A DNA stretch of 64,000 nucleotides from PGYR01 sp041675005. GTDB lineage: Bacteria > Bacteroidota > Ignavibacteria > Kapaibacteriales > UBA2268. The position numbers and the translations under genes were made by a program. The notes below the pieces were generated by a model that saw only the letters and a list, made by a program, of their open reading frames with translations, was not told where the DNA came from and ran no database searches. The stretch is from assembly GCA_041675005.1 (NCBI GenBank), contig JBAYUQ010000010.1, positions 1 to 64,000 of the forward strand, written 5' to 3'. This document shows positions 8,481 to 17,477 of this stretch, in pieces. Numbering within the stretch: position 1 is the first letter of the stretch; each line of letters starts with the position of its first letter.

Positions 8481-9590
8481 ATGTCTTTGAATTGCGGTAT
8501 AGTTGGCTTGCCGAATGTCGGTAAATCAACAATTTTCCAAGCATTGACTTCTGCACCTGCAGAAGCTGCTAACTATCCTTTTTGTACTATAGAGCCAAAT
8601 GTCGGCGTTGTAGCTGTCCCAGATGCCCGACTTAACCAAATAACTAAGTTCATCAAACCTCAAAAAGTAATACCTACTATTGTAGAGTTCGTAGATATAG
8701 CTGGCCTAGTAAAAGGTGCTTCAAAGGGTGAAGGATTAGGTAATCAATTCTTAGGCAATATACGCCAAGTTGGTGCTATTGTCCACGTAGTACGTTGTTT
8801 CGAAGATGAGAACATAATCCACGTAGATGGTAATATAAACCCAATCCGTGACGTTGATACTATAGAAACAGAGCTTGCACTAGCTGATTTGGAATCTGTT
8901 TTAAAAAGAAAAGATAAGAACGAAAAATTATTAAAGTCAAGTGATAAAAAAGCGGCTGATGCTGCTAAAATATTAGCACCCATTTATCAAAAATTAGCTG
9001 ATACGCTTAACCAAGGTGAAGCAGCAAGAAGTATAGGTCTTTCAGAAGATGAAGTAAAAGCTATCAGAGATTTGCACCTTATCACATTGAAACCACAAGT
9101 GTATTGCTGTAACGTGAACGAGGACGATTTACAAGGTGAGAATAAATTTGTTCAAATGGTAAGAGACATAGCAACAAAAAATGATAGCGAAGTTGTTGTA
9201 ATCTGTGGTAAATTGGAATCAGAAATAGCTGGACTAGACACTGCTGAAGAAAAACTAGAATTCCTAAACGATATGGGACTAGAGGAAAGTGGTTTGGATA
9301 AACTAATCCGCAAAGGGTACGAGCTATTAAATTTGAAAACATATTTCACAGCTGGTGAGAAAGAAGTTCGTGCATGGACATTCCCGGAAGGAAGTACTGC
9401 TCCCGAAGCAGCAGGTGTAATACATACTGATTTCGAAAAAGGATTTATCAAAGCAGAAGTTTATCATTGTACCGATTTGTTCGAATTAGAGAGTGAGCAG
9501 AAAATAAAAGAAACTGGTAAACTTCGTATAGAAGGTAAAGAGTATATAGTAAAAGATGGCGATGTAGTTCACTTTAGATTCAACGTGTAG
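8481..9590 (+). CDS. ychF: ribosome-associated GTPase/ATPase YchF
   Basis: YchF is an OBG-family P-loop protein that binds ribosomes and hydrolyses ATP better than GTP. The P loop is GLPNVGKST (residues 9-17), the G3 motif is DIAGLVKGASKGEGLG, and the altered G4 motif is NVNE in place of NKxD, which is the family hallmark. The coiled-coil insertion and C-terminal TGS domain are present, with the C-terminal signature HTDFEKGFIKAEVY and KDGDVVHFRFNV. Length 369 fits the family. The start follows a weak AAGAG ribosome-binding sequence. Confidence 0.97.
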   Translation: MSLNCGIVGLPNVGKSTIFQALTSAPAEAANYPFCTIEPNVGVVAVPDARLNQITKFIKPQKVIPTIVEFVDIAGLVKGASKGEGLGNQFLGNIRQVGAIVHVVRCFEDENIIHVDGNINPIRDVDTIETELALADLESVLKRKDKNEKLLKSSDKKAADAAKILAPIYQKLADTLNQGEAARSIGLSEDEVKAIRDLHLITLKPQVYCCNVNEDDLQGENKFVQMVRDIATKNDSEVVVICGKLESEIAGLDTAEEKLEFLNDMGLEESGLDKLIRKGYELLNLKTYFTAGEKEVRAWTFPEGSTAPEAAGVIHTDFEKGFIKAEVYHCTDLFELESEQKIKETGKLRIEGKEYIVKDGDVVHFRFNV

Positions 9591-9596
9591 GAAAAA

Positions 9597-9836
9597 ATGA
9601 TAATATCAATTGACATTAGTTTATATCCTCTTAATGAGGATTATATAGCTCCTATCAAGGGTTTCATAGCAGCCCTGAAATCTACTGAAGGGCTAATAGT
9701 AACTACAAATAAAATGAGCACTCAGATTAGAGGCGAAAGCGATGTAATATTCGATTTGCTCAAATCGGAAGTACCAAAAGTATTCGAAGAGAATAGAGCT
9801 GCTTTCGTAATCAAGGCAATAAAAGGGTCTGATTAG
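9597..9836 (+). CDS. YkoF/MTH1187-like small ligand-binding protein
   Basis: This 79-residue protein starts 7 bases after ychF. It reads ISIDISLYPLN near the N-terminus and TNKMSTQIRGESDVIFDLL in the middle. That spacing recalls single-domain YkoF or MTH1187-type thiamine-binding proteins, which have an ISxxxSLYPL strand and an MSTxxxGexd turn. In Bacillus the related YkoF binds thiamine; whether this one does is unknown. It is probably cotranscribed with ychF. Confidence 0.6.
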   Translation: MIISIDISLYPLNEDYIAPIKGFIAALKSTEGLIVTTNKMSTQIRGESDVIFDLLKSEVPKVFEENRAAFVIKAIKGSD

Positions 9837-9895
9837 ACAATTGATAGTATAAATTCTGAAACTAATTAATTAGATTATAATAGTGAAGATGAGAG

Positions 9896-10573
9896 ATGAG
9901 ATTAGCTGTAATATTACATTGTGATTTCGAAGGCCCAGGTTATATAGCCGATTGGGCTTTTGACAATGGACACGAGTTAGAAGAAATACATATCTACAAA
10001 AATGGTGTGATGCCCGATGATGACTATGATGGGTTTATATTTATGGGTGGGAATATGAGTGCTAATGACCACAATGAACTCTTCTGGCTATTGGACGAAA
10101 AACAATTTATTAATAATCTAATTCGTGCTAATAAGAAAGTATTGGGAATTTGCTTGGGAGCTCAGCTAGTCGCTAGTACTGTAGGTTGCAAAATAGTACC
10201 AATGAGCCAAAAAGAAATTGGCTGGTTCGATGTAATACTAGCTAATGAGAGAGATATAATCCCTGAATATGATATAATCGAGACATTGCACTGGCACGGT
10301 GAAGAGATAATTCCAAATGATAGAATCCAGATATTAGGCAAATCGGCTCAATGTGAAGTTCAGATATTCAAGGTCAATGACAATTGCTACGGCTTCCAAT
10401 GCCATCTTGAACAAACTATGGATTCTCTAATAGATATTTACGCCCATTGCTTCGATGATATAGAAGATAATCCGTACACACAAAGTCATGACAATTTATT
10501 TGACTCAGAAGATATATTCGATGCTAATAATAGGCTACTAGCTAATTTTCTAAATAACTTCTTTGAAGGCTAA
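9896..10573 (+). CDS. class I glutamine amidotransferase-like protein
   Basis: The 225-residue protein has the class I GATase triad region. The nucleophile elbow reads GICLGAQLVAS, and HWHGEEI and GFQCHLE supply the conserved histidines, with Glu after the last one. It is a stand-alone domain, as in GMP-synthase-like GATases whose acceptor partner is unknown. Its stop codon directly abuts the TTG start of the glycosyltransferase gene, so the two are coupled. A role in sugar or cell-envelope modification is possible but is inferred only from that neighbour. Confidence 0.8.
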   Translation: MRLAVILHCDFEGPGYIADWAFDNGHELEEIHIYKNGVMPDDDYDGFIFMGGNMSANDHNELFWLLDEKQFINNLIRANKKVLGICLGAQLVASTVGCKIVPMSQKEIGWFDVILANERDIIPEYDIIETLHWHGEEIIPNDRIQILGKSAQCEVQIFKVNDNCYGFQCHLEQTMDSLIDIYAHCFDDIEDNPYTQSHDNLFDSEDIFDANNRLLANFLNNFFEG

Positions 10574-11884
10574 TTGAAAAACTTACTTATAATCGCGTAT
10601 TATTTTCCTCCTTCTGGTGGGCCGGGAGTACAAAGAGTACTTAAACACATAAAGTATTTACCAGAGTTTGGATGGAACCCAATAGTTCTAACTGTAGAGA
10701 ATGGCGAATACCAAGCTATAGATAATAGCTTACTCAAAGAAATCCCCGAAAGTACAATCGTTAGAAAAAGTAGAATCTTCGAACCCTATGACATATACCG
10801 CAAATTCACAGGACGCAAGAAAGGTGAAGCCCTAGATGTAAATAATATCAAAAATGACAATCAGAAATCTCCTTTTGTGGATAGAATTGCTGAGCTTATA
10901 CGTGCTACGCTATTCATACCCGATGCTCGAATCGGTTGGTTTTTCTCTGCTAAAAAAGAAGCGAAGAAAATACTTGAGGAATATAAGATAGATGCCATAT
11001 ATAGTAGCTCTCCGCCTTACACTTGCTCGGTTATTGCTAATAGCTTGCAGAAAGAGACGAAACTGCCATGGGTAGCTGGGTTCCGTGACCCTTGGACTGG
11101 CTTTCTGACTACTCCAACCCGTTGGTTTCTACCTGCTAAAATTGATAGAAGTATGGAGCATAGTGTTTTCAAAAATGCAACGGCTGTAGAGGCTGCGTGG
11201 CAAGGAATAATCAAAGATGCATTAGGAAAGTACGATGATTTGGAAGAATCCAAGTTCCACCACGTTCCTAACGGGTATGACTCATCTGATTTTCCAGAAG
11301 GGGAATACACTAGAAATGAGAAATTCACTCTAACTTATACTGGCTCACTATACGGAAGACGAAACCCGAAAAGTCTTTTCGAAGCTATAGAAAAGCTAAT
11401 AAAGATGGGTAAAATAGATAAAGAGAAGTTAAAATTAGTCTTCGTAGGTCGCTTTGGTGAAGAAGTAGAAGAGATGTTCGAGAGTGCAAGTTTCAATGAG
11501 TGTATAGAAACAGTTGGCTACGTAACCCACAAAGAAAGCATTTCCTATCTAATCAAATCGGAAGCTCTGCTGCTAATAGTAGATGAAGCCAAGGAAAGCG
11601 AAGAAATCGTCCCTGGTAAGGTTTATGAGTACTTGGGTACAATGAGGCCCCTATTCGCTATTGCACCTAATGAGAGTGCTATAGCAGAGTTAATATACGA
11701 AACTGAAGCTGGTCTGGTCGCACACCAATCCGAAATTGATAAAATTGCCGAAAATCTATTAGAATATTATCAATTCTGGAATAGGAATTTACCCCTAACT
11801 GAACCGAATGTTAAAGCTATTGAGCAATACGAACGCAGAAATGCTAGTAAGAAGTTGGCTGAGATATTGGATGGGTTGAGTTGA
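10574..11884 (+). CDS. GT4-like glycosyltransferase
   Basis: The start codon is TTG, placed directly after the TAA of the preceding gene. The 436-residue product starts with the GT-B loop IIAYYFPPSGGPGVQRV (residues 5-21). It has an acceptor-side domain with FRDPWTG and a donor-side domain with LTYTGSLYGRRNP, LVFVGRFGEE and an EIVPGKVYEYLGTMRPLFAI segment, the E..P.K..EY pattern of family 4 enzymes. It probably adds a sugar to a surface glycan or protein. Sugar donor and acceptor are unknown. Confidence 0.85.
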   Translation: MKNLLIIAYYFPPSGGPGVQRVLKHIKYLPEFGWNPIVLTVENGEYQAIDNSLLKEIPESTIVRKSRIFEPYDIYRKFTGRKKGEALDVNNIKNDNQKSPFVDRIAELIRATLFIPDARIGWFFSAKKEAKKILEEYKIDAIYSSSPPYTCSVIANSLQKETKLPWVAGFRDPWTGFLTTPTRWFLPAKIDRSMEHSVFKNATAVEAAWQGIIKDALGKYDDLEESKFHHVPNGYDSSDFPEGEYTRNEKFTLTYTGSLYGRRNPKSLFEAIEKLIKMGKIDKEKLKLVFVGRFGEEVEEMFESASFNECIETVGYVTHKESISYLIKSEALLLIVDEAKESEEIVPGKVYEYLGTMRPLFAIAPNESAIAELIYETEAGLVAHQSEIDKIAENLLEYYQFWNRNLPLTEPNVKAIEQYERRNASKKLAEILDGLS

Positions 11885-11920
11885 TATGGAATTAATCCTA
11901 TTTTACTAATTGAAAACTAA

Positions 11921-12220
11921 TTATTCATTTAGCCTTGTTTCAATATCCATTCTATGATGTAGGACTCTTATTATTTGAATCTCATTTTCTTTTGTGTTTA
12001 TTTTATAGAAAATTAAATGAGATTTAACTCTAGCACGAAAATAACCATTTACCAGATTTCCATAGTACTTTCCAGAATTAGGATAATTGGCTAAGTATTC
12101 AATCTCATCAAAAATAATGTTGTAATATCTATCAGCTTGTTCTTTCGACCAGTTGTTCAATGTATAAAGCCATATTTGTTCTATATCGTTGTTGGCTTCA
12201 CGGCTAATTTTTATATTCAT
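11921..12220 (-). CDS. parE: ParE/RelE-family toxin
   Basis: The 99-residue product fits the ParE toxin fold. It opens MNIKISREANNDIEQIWLYT, then has a central Y..I..EI..LA..P..G and the end RARVKSHLIFYKI..........RVLHHRMD. ParE toxins poison DNA gyrase; RelE relatives cut mRNA instead, and the target cannot be told from sequence. It lies downstream of the antitoxin with a 4-base overlap, the usual order for this type II system. Confidence 0.88.
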   Translation of the reverse strand: MNIKISREANNDIEQIWLYTLNNWSKEQADRYYNIIFDEIEYLANYPNSGKYYGNLVNGYFRARVKSHLIFYKINTKENEIQIIRVLHHRMDIETRLNE

Positions 12221-12468
12221 TCGCTAGTAGAATGAGTTTGATGTAATCGTTTTAGGTTTTCATTTCGGTCAAAGTCTTCAACAAACCCTGATTCTTCTCC
12301 TTTCTTTAAGGCCTTAATTAGCTCACTTTTTTTAGATTCTTCTAATTCGAATAACCGAAGAGCAGCTCTAATTACTTCACTTGCAGAGGTGTATGTACCT
12401 GATTTTATTTTCTCACTAATGAAGCTATTAAAATAGTCGCCTAAAAGTATGGAAGTATTTTTTTTCAT
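12217..12468 (-). CDS. parD: ParD-family antitoxin
   Basis: I choose the ATG at 12468 rather than the longer in-frame start at 12516. The 83-residue product MKKNTSILLGDYFNSFI then begins as ParD proteins do, and the palindrome at 12490-12508 stays outside the gene. The ribbon-helix-helix part is followed by SGTYTSASEVIRAALRLFE, the ParD signature, and an acidic toxin-binding tail. The antitoxin should neutralise the ParE encoded by the overlapping gene and repress the operon. Confidence 0.88.
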   Translation of the reverse strand: MKKNTSILLGDYFNSFISEKIKSGTYTSASEVIRAALRLFELEESKKSELIKALKKGEESGFVEDFDRNENLKRLHQTHSTSE

Positions 12469-12489
12469 ATAACGGTACCTTTTTCCAAA

Positions 12490-12508
12490 TATACCAAGTC
12501 TTGGTATA
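12490..12508 (-). promoter_or_regulatory. operator palindrome of parDE
   Basis: TATACCAAGTCTTGGTATA is a perfect 9-bp inverted repeat with a one-base centre, 22 bases upstream of the parD ATG. ParD antitoxins bind such palindromes through their ribbon-helix-helix domain, so this is the likely autoregulatory site. Confidence 0.75.
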
Positions 12509-12623
12509 AACTCCAAATACTTTATATCAGAAATCGACAGAGAATTTGGAAGGAGTGAGTTGATACTAATAAATACGTTAATTCTTAATTCAACTACTCT
12601 GTAGTTGGAAAAAGTATTTTTAC

Positions 12624-13013
12624 TTAACCAATAATTCTATTCATCTTTAATAAGTGAATTATATCTTGCTTCTTCATTTTAGAGCTTATCTTTATTAGAT
12701 CTCTATTGTAAAATAATAGCTCCACTGTATTGTTGTTTTTTGTGACAAGAAATGCGTAACCAAAATCAAAAGCCGAGAACTTTCTTTCAACTATTATGTT
12801 ATCCGAATCTATAATATTTACTTTGAATCGTTTGTCTAATTCATTAATAATCTTGACTTTATCTAAATCAAATTCTTCTAAATTTGCTGTATAAAAAATG
12901 TCTTTAAAACTCTCTTTAAAACTCTCTTTAAAACTCTCTTTGCTTATCTTCTTTAAAGAATTGTAGAGCTGAAATAGATACAGGCATATTATTAATGTTA
13001 TAACTGGGCTCAA
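12624..13013 (-). CDS. unknown membrane-anchored protein with a four-residue tandem repeat
   Basis: I do not recognise this 129-residue protein. It begins with a hydrophobic helix (SPVITLIICLYLFQLY), followed by KESFKESFKESFKD, coded by a 12-bp tandem repeat at 12901-12941. The remaining ~90 residues are mixed alpha/beta (KVNIIDSDNIIVERKFSAFDFGYAFLV). Because the repeat unit is 12 bp, copy-number changes would lengthen or shorten the linker without a frameshift. It lies between parDE and the lone terminase gene, in an apparent accessory insert. Confidence 0.5.
   Translation of the reverse strand: MSPVITLIICLYLFQLYNSLKKISKESFKESFKESFKDIFYTANLEEFDLDKVKIINELDKRFKVNIIDSDNIIVERKFSAFDFGYAFLVTKNNNTVELLFYNRDLIKISSKMKKQDIIHLLKMNRIIG
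12901..12941. repeat. 12-bp in-frame tandem repeat, 3.4 copies
   Basis: TCTTTAAAACTC occurs three times exactly (12901-12912, 12913-12924, 12925-12936) followed by a partial TCTTT. It encodes the repeated tetrapeptide KESF in the gene at 12624-13013. Confidence 0.95.
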
Positions 13014-13086
13014 AATATTATATTCCTAGGTTAAGTGTCATTCGTGTTTATTCAAAATACAAATAAATGTAATTCGATTCAACCCT

Positions 13087-14484
13087 CTAAAACCCCTTAA
13101 TCAGATTCTCTCGCCTTCTGTGATAGCCGACTGGTTGGCTCTCACTTATCATCATTCTCATCTCAGTTGCATAAGCTAGGGCATCTACTATATCATCGTG
13201 TTTAGCATTTGGGAAATTGAGCAATTCATTCTCAACTTCTGAAATGCAATTTATTGTTTTATTAAAATAAACTTTTCCTGCTTCTAGCTTTGCAGCTAGT
13301 GGCAAAGCCCTTGATACTTTATCTTTCTTTGGTACTAATTTACTGACGGGTAATCCCATATTACTCAAGCTATAGAACAAGCTTGCTTGGTATTGGACAG
13401 TTTCTATTCCTATTTGCATCGGTTTATATTTCTCATAGAGTTCTCTGATAAGTTCTATATGCTTTGAAGGTAATATCTTCTCTCTTATAACATCTACTAC
13501 AATCAGATTCTTATCCTTATTGGAAGTAAAGACTGCTATAACTGTATAGTCAGCTTTTTCGTTAGTAGATATAGCCAAATCACAAGCAAAGAATAAATCT
13601 AATTCACTTGTCTGTATAACAAAATCCTTTGATTTTACGATTCCATCTATTTGCTCGAAATACCTGAAATCACTACGCTTGAATATGCCTCCTTCTGCTG
13701 GGGCAGGCGATTGCTGGTACAAACTCGAAAACCAATAGCTGCCGATACTATCTTTTATGTCTAATAGTGACGCTCTGGGGTATCGGTTTTCCCAAAGGGC
13801 TTCTCCTGTTTTTCTGCCAAGTAGGTCATTCTTCTCGGCAATGGCTGGTAGCACAATTCTATCCCATTTCTTCTGCTTTAGCAATCGTCCAGCTAAGTCA
13901 TCTTCGTGCCATCGGGTCATCACAAGTATTATTACACCATTTGGCTCTAACCTTGTTAGCAAAGTTGCGTTGAACCACTCGTATATCTTATCTCTAGCTT
14001 CGGGCGAGTTAGCTTCGGCGTCATTTTTAATTGGGTCGTCTACTATTATTAGGTTTGCACCTTTCCCAGTTAGTGAGCCCCCAACCCCAACTGCACTGAT
14101 ACTACCATTTCTATTTGTCACGAATTCGGATTTCGATTTTTGTGAGTGGCTTAGCTCTAACCCGAATTCTCCACTTACTTGCTTATATAAGTCTAGTACT
14201 TCTCGCCCGAAGTACTCTGCTAATGTGCTATTGTAAGCAGCTATTATTATTCTATCTGATGGTTTATTAAGTAGCCACCAAAGTGGGAAGATTTTAGTAA
14301 CTAATTGTGATTTCCCATGCCGAGGAGGAATATTAATTATTAATTTTTTTATATCTCTTCTATATAATTTTAATAAATTTTCTTCAATAAAATTAATGTG
14401 CTTTGGAGAAGCCCAATCACTCTGAAATATAGATTTAGCCGTTATTTGTGGTGATATAAGTTTGAGTATTTTGATTATTTCCAT
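13087..14484 (-). CDS. phage terminase large subunit, isolated
   Basis: TerL packages phage DNA into proheads with an ATPase motor and a nuclease. The 465-residue product has Walker A PPRHGKS (about 53-59), Walker B LIIVDDP (145-151) and a motor motif TRWHEDD (190-196). The RNase H-like nuclease acidic residues are Asp302 (ACDLA), Glu361 (IGIET) and the HDDIVDALAYA segment (429-439). All catalytic residues seem intact, so it is not obviously decayed. No small terminase, portal, capsid, tail or integrase gene lies nearby, so it is a phage remnant or has been kept for another use. Confidence 0.88.
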   Translation of the reverse strand: MEIIKILKLISPQITAKSIFQSDWASPKHINFIEENLLKLYRRDIKKLIINIPPRHGKSQLVTKIFPLWWLLNKPSDRIIIAAYNSTLAEYFGREVLDLYKQVSGEFGLELSHSQKSKSEFVTNRNGSISAVGVGGSLTGKGANLIIVDDPIKNDAEANSPEARDKIYEWFNATLLTRLEPNGVIILVMTRWHEDDLAGRLLKQKKWDRIVLPAIAEKNDLLGRKTGEALWENRYPRASLLDIKDSIGSYWFSSLYQQSPAPAEGGIFKRSDFRYFEQIDGIVKSKDFVIQTSELDLFFACDLAISTNEKADYTVIAVFTSNKDKNLIVVDVIREKILPSKHIELIRELYEKYKPMQIGIETVQYQASLFYSLSNMGLPVSKLVPKKDKVSRALPLAAKLEAGKVYFNKTINCISEVENELLNFPNAKHDDIVDALAYATEMRMMISESQPVGYHRRRENLIKGF

Positions 14485-14608
14485 TCACAAAATTCATAAT
14501 GTAATCACATACATACAACAGTATTAATAATAAATAATTTGAAAGTTAATTTTAATTAGTTTAATTTTTACAAAATAAAAAAGTAAAAACTCTTAAATTA
14601 TTCTGATA

Positions 14609-17455
14609 ATGAATTACACAAAAAATACTATAGAAGAAATCGAATTGGGATTGGAGCAATACAGGAGAATAGTCGAAAGTTCTCCTATGTATGTATTCAA
14701 AATAGATAGAGATTATCGAATTACCTATGTGAATGAATCTTTGTATAATGATTTTGGATATACGAAAGATACAATACTTGGGCTGACAGCTAAGGAGATG
14801 GGGTTACCACCTGAGAGTTATAACAAGTGGTATATGTATTACGATAAAGTCTTCCTAAGTGGTCAGAAAGAATCATTTGAAACTCGGTTCGAAAACAAAG
14901 AAGGGATCCAGTTTTTCAAATTTTTCCTATATCCAGAACTAGATGAAAACAATGAAGTATTCTCTATCACAATATATATGACAGATACTACTGATATTAA
15001 GTTAATAGAAGATGAGCGTGATTATATTTTTAATTTCTCATTAGACATGTTTGCCGTGCAAACTATAGATGGAGATTTTCTAAAAGTCAATCCATCGTGG
15101 AATGAGATACTTAATTGGCCAACTGAAAAGATTATTGGCTCGAATTGGCTAGATTTCGTTCACCCTGACGATATTCTTAGAGCTAGTAGAATGCAAGAAG
15201 ATTTACTGAATTATGACTTAGTTGTATCTCACGAGACGCGATTCAGATGCTATGATGATAGCTATTTGTGGTTAGAGTGGAATTCAATCCCAATAAAGCA
15301 CAAAGATATCGTAATCAGTGTTGTCCGCAATATAACCCAATGGAAAGAGATAAGCGAAAAGCTAAAGGAATCAGAAAAAAGATACAGAGAAGTTGTAGAA
15401 ACTGCGAACTATATGCTCTACTGCACTGATTTGAAGGGCAACGTTTTGATAATGAATGATCCAGGCCTGAAGCTTAGTGGACTTACCCTAGAAGAATTAG
15501 ATGGTAAGAATCTTTTAGATTTGATAGAAGAAAGCCACAGGGAAACGATAAAATCATTCTACGTAGAAATGATAAAAAATGAACAAGAATCGAATGTAAT
15601 AGAGTTCCCAATAATTAATAAAAGGGGTGAGTTAATTTGGCTAATGCAAAATGCCAAATTGAAAATCGAAGATGGTGAGCCAATTCGAATAGATTTCATC
15701 TCGCGTGATATTACAATCAGAAAAGAAGCAGAGACAAAACTACGTGATAGTGAGATGCGACTACGGAATGTAGTTAATTCCTCGAATGAAGTCATCCTAG
15801 TTATTGGTGAAGATGGTCTGCTAAAAGACGCTAATGACACAGCATATAAAGTACTGGAAATATTTGATAATAATTTACTTGGTAGTGAATTTAAAGATAT
15901 ATTATTTGATACCGAATCTGTCGAGCTTTGTGAAAAATATTTAGATAGTAATAGAGATTTGGGCTCTATTACTTGTGAGTTAAGAATAAGTATAAAGGGG
16001 GATACTCCTCTTCATTTCAAAGTTAAAGGAATAGAATACAATGATGGCACTGGTGACAATTTATTGCTCTTTCTGACTAATATAACTGAAATTAGGCAAG
16101 CACAACAGGTAACACAAATACTCTATAATATATCGCGGGCGGCTAACCTATCTCACGATTTACCTAGACTTTATGAATTTGTTCATAATGAAATTCGAAC
16201 AGTCATTAATTCTAAAAACTTTGCTGTCGGACAAATAGATAATAAAAATAAAGTGATAAAATTCCCTTACTTCACTGATGAAAGAGATGAAGAGTTTGAC
16301 TCTATCGAATTGAATGACCTTACTTCTCTCACGAATAGGGTTATACAGAAAAGACAATCACTAAGATTGAATGAATCGGAGATAGTCGAGATGATTGGGG
16401 ATAGAGATACCTATTTATATGGGAGTATTTCCAAAAGCTGGCTTGGTGTACCTTTGCTCGTAAATGATGAGATATATGGTGTCGTTATGGTTCAGGATTA
16501 TGATATAGCTGAAGCTTATGGTGAAGAGGATGAAAAAATACTCTGCTCAGTTTCTGAAATATTGGCTTCGACTATATCGAAATTGCAGTACCAAGAAGAA
16601 CTTGAATTCCTCAATAAAGATTTGGAACAAAGAGTTACAGACAGGACAGAGCAACTAGAAAGAACTTTGGAAAATCTCAATTATGAAAATGATCAAAGAA
16701 AAATCACCCAAGAAGAGCTACAGATTACTCAAAGAGAGCTAGAAAAATCACTGGAGAATGAGAAAGAGTTACATCAATTAAAGTCTAGATTTATTTCTAT
16801 GGTTTCACATGAATACCGTACCCCTCTTACTGTTATTCTTTCATCTACCAATCTATTAAGTAATTATATGAATAGAATGTCCGAAGAACAAATAGAAAAG
16901 CAATATAAGAACATATCTGCTTCAGTTATTTCTATGACTAATTTACTCGATGATGTATTGATGATAGGGAAAACGGAGAATCTAACCTCCTTGAATATAA
17001 TAGAATTTGACTTGAGTAATTCTATTGAATCAATTATAGAGAACATCAAATTTATTGATAATGGGAAACACGAATTTATAATTGACATGCCCGAGAAATT
17101 ATGTGTTTTCACTGATAAGAAGCTTCTTGACCATGCACTCGGTAATGTTATATCCAATGCGGTCAAATACTCGGGAAAAGACACTACTGTGCAAATACAA
17201 GTAGAGGAGAAAGAAGACGAAACTCTTGAAATATCAGTTATTGACCAAGGTATTGGGATTCCAGAAGAAGATGTAGAGAGAGTATTTGAGTCTTTCTATA
17301 GGAGCTACAATACTGGGGCTATCGAGGGTACTGGTCTTGGTATGTCTATAGTTAAGAAATCAATCGAATCACTCCAAGGTAACATCCGAATAGAATCAAA
17401 AATTAATGTTGGAACAAAAATTATTATAAATGTTCCCCAGAAAGTAAGTAATTAA
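14609..17455 (+). CDS. soluble multi-PAS/GAF sensor histidine kinase
   Basis: The 948-residue protein has no membrane helix, so it should sense a cytoplasmic signal. Four PAS units lie at about residues 15-135, 140-250, 255-380 and 382-500. A GAF domain spans about 505-665, then a coiled coil, HisKA with His734 in FISMVSHEYRTPLT, and HATPase_c with NVISNAVKYSG, DQGIGI and GTGLGMSI. PAS domains commonly bind heme, flavin or small ligands, but no ligand residue is recognisable. There is no receiver domain and no adjacent response regulator. Its core is paralogous to the kinase at 6904-8406. Confidence 0.92.
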   Translation: MNYTKNTIEEIELGLEQYRRIVESSPMYVFKIDRDYRITYVNESLYNDFGYTKDTILGLTAKEMGLPPESYNKWYMYYDKVFLSGQKESFETRFENKEGIQFFKFFLYPELDENNEVFSITIYMTDTTDIKLIEDERDYIFNFSLDMFAVQTIDGDFLKVNPSWNEILNWPTEKIIGSNWLDFVHPDDILRASRMQEDLLNYDLVVSHETRFRCYDDSYLWLEWNSIPIKHKDIVISVVRNITQWKEISEKLKESEKRYREVVETANYMLYCTDLKGNVLIMNDPGLKLSGLTLEELDGKNLLDLIEESHRETIKSFYVEMIKNEQESNVIEFPIINKRGELIWLMQNAKLKIEDGEPIRIDFISRDITIRKEAETKLRDSEMRLRNVVNSSNEVILVIGEDGLLKDANDTAYKVLEIFDNNLLGSEFKDILFDTESVELCEKYLDSNRDLGSITCELRISIKGDTPLHFKVKGIEYNDGTGDNLLLFLTNITEIRQAQQVTQILYNISRAANLSHDLPRLYEFVHNEIRTVINSKNFAVGQIDNKNKVIKFPYFTDERDEEFDSIELNDLTSLTNRVIQKRQSLRLNESEIVEMIGDRDTYLYGSISKSWLGVPLLVNDEIYGVVMVQDYDIAEAYGEEDEKILCSVSEILASTISKLQYQEELEFLNKDLEQRVTDRTEQLERTLENLNYENDQRKITQEELQITQRELEKSLENEKELHQLKSRFISMVSHEYRTPLTVILSSTNLLSNYMNRMSEEQIEKQYKNISASVISMTNLLDDVLMIGKTENLTSLNIIEFDLSNSIESIIENIKFIDNGKHEFIIDMPEKLCVFTDKKLLDHALGNVISNAVKYSGKDTTVQIQVEEKEDETLEISVIDQGIGIPEEDVERVFESFYRSYNTGAIEGTGLGMSIVKKSIESLQGNIRIESKINVGTKIIINVPQKVSN

Positions 17456-17477
17456 TATATATTATTTAACTTTGTTT

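Noticed and set aside
12469..12516. Longer ParD start at 12516
   Set aside because: It would place the operator palindrome within the coding sequence and add residues that ParD proteins do not have.
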